From the NCBI RefSeq assembly GCF_040750395.1, contig NZ_JBFLVD010000017.1, positions 62,001-126,000 on the forward strand: a stretch of DNA of 64,000 nt, written 5' to 3'. Origin of the DNA: Scandinavium sp002470465 (lineage in GTDB: Bacteria; Pseudomonadota; Gammaproteobacteria; Enterobacterales; Enterobacteriaceae). Made by a program: the position numbers and the translations under genes. Below the pieces are notes generated by a model. That model did no database searches. It was not told the origin of the DNA and saw only the letters and a list, made by a program, of their open reading frames with translations. This document shows, in pieces, positions 59,843-64,000 of this stretch (the stretch's first letter is position 1; every line of letters begins with the position of its first letter).

Positions 59843-62565
59843 GCTTTCGCCTCCTGCAGATTTTCAATACGCGCACCGGCCAGCACTGGCGCAATGCCCG
59901 GCATACCCATTGGCAGACCCACCTGCCCTGCCGTCAGCCCTTCGGAAAGCAGCAGTGGCAGAGTGACGGTCTGACCGTCGTAGCTGAAGGCAATCTTCGC
60001 GCCCGCGTTCACGCCAAGCTTCGCGGCATCTGCCGGATTGAGCTTGATGTAAGGCTCTGGCATACGCTGCTGGAAGACCGGCGAACGCTGTGACATTTCG
60101 TCACTGCCGAACAGGTGATAGCACGGCGCAACACGCCACTGACCTTCCTGCGCTTCGAAGCCTGCCGGCACGGTGCCGAAATATTCCAGACCGTTTGCAG
60201 ACGCTTCAATCAGGCGCACGCCAGGATCGCCGTGGCGCAGTTTGCCGCCCACTTCCGCCTGGAACTTGTTCCATGCCTGCGGGGAGTTCCAGCCCGGAGC
60301 CCATGCGAACGGAATTTGCGAACGCGGTGCTGACGGCTGGTTGTTCCCTTCCATCGAGAAGGCGAACATGGTGTCTTTATCCTGCGGCTGACGCGGTTCG
60401 TGAACGCTGATGTTCGCACGCATTGCAGTACGACCACTGTAGCGGTGCGGTTCACGCGCCAGTTTCTGACCACGAATACGGAACGATGCGTCCGGCGCGG
60501 CTTCTTTGATGCCTGCCAGCTGCGGTAGTTTCGCCACGGCAGCGTCGATCACGTGATCCAGTTGAGTCCAGTCCACTTCGCGGCTCTGCACGGTGCTGTG
60601 CAGCGAGTGCAGCCAGCGCCAGCTTTCCAGCATCACGGTGTTGCTGTCGTAGTAAGCCGGATCATAAACCTGGAAGAAACGCTGGGCACGACCTTCGTTG
60701 TTGATTACCGTACCGTCACTTTCTGCAAAACTTGCGGCAGAAAGCACCAGATGGGCTTTGTCCATAATCGCGGTGCGCTGATGGTCGATAACCATCACCA
60801 GCGGCGCTTTAGACAGCGCAGCATCTACGCGGGAAGCCGCTGCATGGCGGTGGAGATCGTTTTCCAGCACCACAACCGCATCCGCAGAGCCAGATTCCAG
60901 CTCGCTCAGCGCATCTTCCAGCGAACCGCCGCCGATCAGGCCAAGACCTACGCTGTTAACCGCACGGGCAATCATGGTCACACCGACGTCTGCGCCACGG
61001 CCTTTCAGCGCTTTGGCAACGTTCGCCGCGGCCTGAATGATTTCGGCGCTACCGGAGTTGGTTCCGGTGATGATCAATGGCTTTTTCGCACCGGCCAGCG
61101 CCTGCACGATAACGTCAATTTTGCCTTTCAGATCGTTGCTCAGACCTTCGACCGCTGGCGCACTCTCATCCAGCGCGTGAGCGATAGCAAAACCTAAACG
61201 CGCCTGGTCTTCGACCGGAGCGCAGTAGGTCCATGCCGCGATGTCATCCAGACGGGTATTGTCGACGTTCGTCACGAACAGCGGATGCTTCGCGCGCTGA
61301 CCGATGTTCAGGATTGCCGCAATCTGCCAGTCAGCCACTTTCTGAGCCGCCGCCATCTCGCGCGCTTTCCCTTTCACCGCCTGACGCACCGCCAGGGCAA
61401 CGCGGGCGCCGGTCTGGGTGATATCTTCACCTAATACCAGCACCGCATCGTAGGATTCGATGTCGCGCAGTGCAGGGGTGTGGATGCCGCCTTCACGCAA
61501 CACTTTCAGCGCCAGCTGCAGACGCTCCTGTTCACCTTTGGCGATACCGGTGTAGAAGTTCTCTTCCCCAACCAGTTCACGCAGCGCGAAGTTACTCTCT
61601 ACGCTCGCACGCGGAGAACCGATGCCGATCACTTTCTTCGACTGACGCAGAATATCTGCGGCACCCTGCATCGCCTGCTCAGCGTTCAGGGTAATGAAGT
61701 CGTCACCACGACGCTGAACCGGCTGACGCGGACGATCTTTCAGGTTCACGTAGCCGTAACCAAAACGACCACGGTCGCAGAGGAAGTAGTGGTTTACGGT
61801 GCCGTTGTAACGGTTTTCGATACGACGCAGTTCGCCGTAGCGCTCACCCGGGCTGGTGTTACAGCCAAGGGAGCACTGCTGGCAGATGCTTGGTGCGAAC
61901 TGCATGTCCCATTTACGGTTGTAGCGCTCGGAGTGAGTTTTGTCAGTGAAAACGCCGGTCGGGCAGATTTCAACGAGGTTGCCGGAGAATTCGCTCTCCA
62001 GCGTACCGTCTTCCGGACGACCGAAGTAGACGTTATCGTGCGCGCCATACACGCCCAGATCGCCACCGTCGGCATAATCTTTGTAGTAACGCACGCAGCG
62101 GTAACAGGCGATGCAGCGGTTCATTTCGTGAGAGATGAACGGCCCCAAATCCTGGTTACGGTGCGTACGTTTGGTGAAACGGTAGCGACGGAAGCTATGA
62201 CCGGTCATTACGGTCATATCCTGAAGATGGCAGTTACCGCCCTCTTCACAAACCGGACAGTCGTGCGGGTGGTTGGTCATCAGCCACTCCACTACGCTTT
62301 CGCGGAACTGTTTCGCTTCTTCGTCGTCGATAGAGATAAAGGTGCCATCGGATGCCGGAGTCATACAGGACATCACCAGGCGGCCACGCGTGTCTTCCGC
62401 GTTTTGATATTGCTTCACCGCACACTGGCGGCAGGCTCCCACGCTTCCCAGCGCCGGATGCCAGCAAAAATAAGGAATATCAAGGCCGTGAGAGAGACAA
62501 GCCTGTAACAGGTTATCCGCTCCGTTGACCTCGTATTCTTTGCCGTCTACATGAATCGTAGCCAT
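59839..62565 (-). CDS. nuoG: NADH-quinone oxidoreductase subunit G
   Basis: The protein has 908 residues, the same as E. coli NuoG. The N-terminal part holds a [2Fe-2S] cluster (FCWHPALGSVGACRQCAV), the N4/N5 ligands (HPHDCPVCEEGGNCHLQD, CIACYRCVRYY), and the off-pathway N7 cluster (CQQCSLGCNTSP with a later Cys, FLCDRGRFG). The rest is a molybdopterin-oxidoreductase-like fold without cofactor in complex I. It lies 56 bases after nuoF, the largest gap inside this part of the operon. Confidence 0.98.
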   Translation of the reverse strand: MATIHVDGKEYEVNGADNLLQACLSHGLDIPYFCWHPALGSVGACRQCAVKQYQNAEDTRGRLVMSCMTPASDGTFISIDDEEAKQFRESVVEWLMTNHPHDCPVCEEGGNCHLQDMTVMTGHSFRRYRFTKRTHRNQDLGPFISHEMNRCIACYRCVRYYKDYADGGDLGVYGAHDNVYFGRPEDGTLESEFSGNLVEICPTGVFTDKTHSERYNRKWDMQFAPSICQQCSLGCNTSPGERYGELRRIENRYNGTVNHYFLCDRGRFGYGYVNLKDRPRQPVQRRGDDFITLNAEQAMQGAADILRQSKKVIGIGSPRASVESNFALRELVGEENFYTGIAKGEQERLQLALKVLREGGIHTPALRDIESYDAVLVLGEDITQTGARVALAVRQAVKGKAREMAAAQKVADWQIAAILNIGQRAKHPLFVTNVDNTRLDDIAAWTYCAPVEDQARLGFAIAHALDESAPAVEGLSNDLKGKIDVIVQALAGAKKPLIITGTNSGSAEIIQAAANVAKALKGRGADVGVTMIARAVNSVGLGLIGGGSLEDALSELESGSADAVVVLENDLHRHAAASRVDAALSKAPLVMVIDHQRTAIMDKAHLVLSAASFAESDGTVINNEGRAQRFFQVYDPAYYDSNTVMLESWRWLHSLHSTVQSREVDWTQLDHVIDAAVAKLPQLAGIKEAAPDASFRIRGQKLAREPHRYSGRTAMRANISVHEPRQPQDKDTMFAFSMEGNNQPSAPRSQIPFAWAPGWNSPQAWNKFQAEVGGKLRHGDPGVRLIEASANGLEYFGTVPAGFEAQEGQWRVAPCYHLFGSDEMSQRSPVFQQRMPEPYIKLNPADAAKLGVNAGAKIAFSYDGQTVTLPLLLSEGLTAGQVGLPMGMPGIAPVLAGARIENLQEAKA

Positions 62566-62621
62566 TAGCGTGCTTCCAGTTGGCCCGGCCGAAACCGGGC
62601 GTTAATCAAAATTCTCAGGGC

Positions 62622-63959
62622 TTACCAGCGCGTTTTCAGCAGGTTGGGCTGAATCCCATTAATCAGATGGGTGTTGCTGAACTGCTGCTTAATGCCTGCT
62701 TCAAATTCTTCGCGGAAATATTTAATCGCGCTCTGCAGCGGTTCGACCGCACCTGGCGCATGCGCACAGAAGGTCTTACCCGGCCCGAGGAATCGACACA
62801 GTTGCTCAAGCGTCTCGATATCACCCGGCTGGCCTTCGCCACGCTCAAGGGCACGCAGAATTTTCACGCTCCACGGCAGGCCATCGCGGCACGGCGTACA
62901 CCAGCCGCAGGATTCGCGGGCGAAGAACTCTTCGAGGTTACGCACCAGGCCAACCATGCCAATTTCATGGTCAACCGCCATCGCCAGCGCAGTACCCAGA
63001 CGGCTACCTGCTTTACCGATGCTTTCAAACTCCATCGGTAAATCGAGGTGCGCTTCGGTCAGGAAGTCAGTCCCTGCCCCGCCCGGCTGCCAGGCTTTGA
63101 ATTTCAGGCCATCGCGCATGCCGCCCGCGTAATCTTCGAGGATTTCACGTGCGGTGGTGCCGAACGGCAATTCCCACAGGCCAGGATTTTTCACGCGCCC
63201 GGAGAAGCCCATCAGTTTGGTGCCCGCATCTTTGCTTTTCGAGATGTTCTGATACCACTCCACGCCGTTAGCGAGAATGGCTGGCACGTTGCACAGGGTT
63301 TCTACGTTGTTTACGCAGGTCGGTTTGCCCCACACGCCGGAACTTGCCGGGAATGGTGGCTTGGAACGTGGATTCGCACGACGGCCTTCGAGGGAGTTAA
63401 TCAGCGCGGTTTCTTCCCCGCAGATATAACGTCCCGCACCGGTGTGCACGAACAGTTCGAAATCAAATCCGGTGCCGAGAATGTTTTTGCCCAGCAGACC
63501 CGCTTCAGTCGCTTCAGCAATCGCACGGCGCAGATGCACAGCGGCTTCGATATATTCGCCACGCAGGAAGATGTAGCCGCGGTAGGCTTTCAGCGCGAAT
63601 GCGGAGATCAGCATGCCTTCCACCAGCAGGTGCGGCAGCTGCTCCATCAGCAGGCGGTCTTTATAGGTGCCCGGCTCCATTTCATCGGCGTTACACAGCA
63701 GGTAACGGATGTTCATGGATTCGTCTTTCGGCATCAGGCTCCACTTCAGACCGGTGGAGAAGCCCGCACCGCCGCGCCCTTTCAGACCCGCATCTTTTAC
63801 CGCGTTGACGATATCATCCGGGGCCATGCCGGTAAGCGCTTTACGCGCGCCCGCATAGCCGTTTTTGCTCTGGTACTCTTCGAGCCAGACCGGCTGTTTG
63901 TCTTCGCGCAGACGCCACGTCAGCGGATGCGTTTCAGGCGTCATGGTCACAGTTTTCAT
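62622..63959 (-). CDS. nuoF: NADH-quinone oxidoreductase subunit F
   Basis: The protein has 445 residues, the same as E. coli NuoF. It binds NADH and FMN (GRGGAGFSTGLKWSLMP, GAGRYICGEETALINSLEG) and cluster N3 (ESCGWCTPCRDG with the fourth cysteine in KTFCAHAPGA). It oxidises NADH and feeds electrons into the chain of Fe-S clusters. The ATG overlaps the nuoE stop (ATGA). Confidence 0.98.
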   Translation of the reverse strand: MKTVTMTPETHPLTWRLREDKQPVWLEEYQSKNGYAGARKALTGMAPDDIVNAVKDAGLKGRGGAGFSTGLKWSLMPKDESMNIRYLLCNADEMEPGTYKDRLLMEQLPHLLVEGMLISAFALKAYRGYIFLRGEYIEAAVHLRRAIAEATEAGLLGKNILGTGFDFELFVHTGAGRYICGEETALINSLEGRRANPRSKPPFPASSGVWGKPTCVNNVETLCNVPAILANGVEWYQNISKSKDAGTKLMGFSGRVKNPGLWELPFGTTAREILEDYAGGMRDGLKFKAWQPGGAGTDFLTEAHLDLPMEFESIGKAGSRLGTALAMAVDHEIGMVGLVRNLEEFFARESCGWCTPCRDGLPWSVKILRALERGEGQPGDIETLEQLCRFLGPGKTFCAHAPGAVEPLQSAIKYFREEFEAGIKQQFSNTHLINGIQPNLLKTRW

Positions 63960-64000
63960 TTGTAACGCTCCAGCAGCTCAGGGATTGCCTCCGGCGTCAG
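63956..64000 (-). CDS. nuoE: NADH-quinone oxidoreductase subunit E, last 14 codons
   Basis: Only the C-terminal LTPEAIPELLERYK and the TGA stop are inside the window; they match the end of E. coli NuoE. NuoE carries the [2Fe-2S] cluster N1a and pairs with NuoF. The frame continues off the right edge. Confidence 0.93.
   Translation of the reverse strand: MTPEAIPELLERYK

Noticed and set aside
1..64000. Prophage, insertion sequence, toxin-antitoxin, CRISPR or anti-phage island
   Set aside because: I found no integrase, transposase, regularly spaced repeats or defence-type gene cluster; almost every gene has a known E. coli or Salmonella counterpart.

Overview
The window is core chromosome of a motile member of the Enterobacteriaceae. 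It is close to Enterobacter, Leclercia or Lelliottia rather than Escherichia. Gene content and order follow the E. coli rsuA-to-nuo segment closely and protein lengths are nearly identical. Several E. coli blocks are absent from this locus: nap/ccm/narP between the tRNA-Pro and ecotin, ato between rcsC and gyrA, yfaL between ubiG and nrdA, inaA between yfaE and glpQ, and nudI/arn/pmrD between yfaZ and menE. Other genes sit here instead: a SulP transporter with mgtE, cheV, and a yeaR-yoaG pair. I see no prophage, insertion sequence, CRISPR array or defence island.

Layout. 1-6.5 kb: rsuA (cut by the window edge), radD, a DUF7661-like orphan, rplY, ndpA, yejL, lapC, tRNA-Pro(GGG) and a 32-residue YoaK-like membrane peptide. 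6.6-18.2 kb: ecotin, mqo, SulP transporter, mgtE, yojI, the ada-alkB adaptive-response operon, apbE, and ompC divergent from the regulatory RNA MicF. 18.2-27.6 kb: the Rcs phosphorelay (rcsD-rcsB, convergent rcsC) and gyrA. 27.7-32.6 kb: ubiG and nrdA-nrdB-yfaE (class Ia ribonucleotide reductase and its ferredoxin), preceded by paired DnaA boxes and paired NrdR-like boxes. 32.6-41.2 kb: divergent glpTQ and glpABC sharing one control region, then yfaY and yfaZ. 41.5-48.5 kb: the menaquinone operon menFDHBCE. 48.5-52.4 kb: elaB, elaA, rbn, cheV behind a sigma-28-type promoter, and yeaR with a two-domain YoaG. 52.6-64 kb: respiratory complex I, nuoN back to the last codons of nuoE, on the minus strand.

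Functionally the region carries much of the respiratory quinone economy: dehydrogenases feeding quinones (Nuo, Mqo, GlpABC) and quinone synthesis (UbiG, Men). It also carries envelope regulation (Rcs, LapC, OmpC/MicF), DNA precursor supply and repair (NrdAB, GyrA, RadD, Ada/AlkB), and glycerol-3-phosphate uptake.

No wholly new multi-gene system is visible. The most interesting items are a YoaG protein that appears to be an internal tandem duplication (a possible single-chain pseudodimer), an ordered array of repeats upstream of rcsD, two MarA/SoxS/Rob-like boxes ahead of micF, a YoaK-like micropeptide directly behind a tRNA terminator, and a sigma-28 promoter whose -35 element contains the rbn stop codon.
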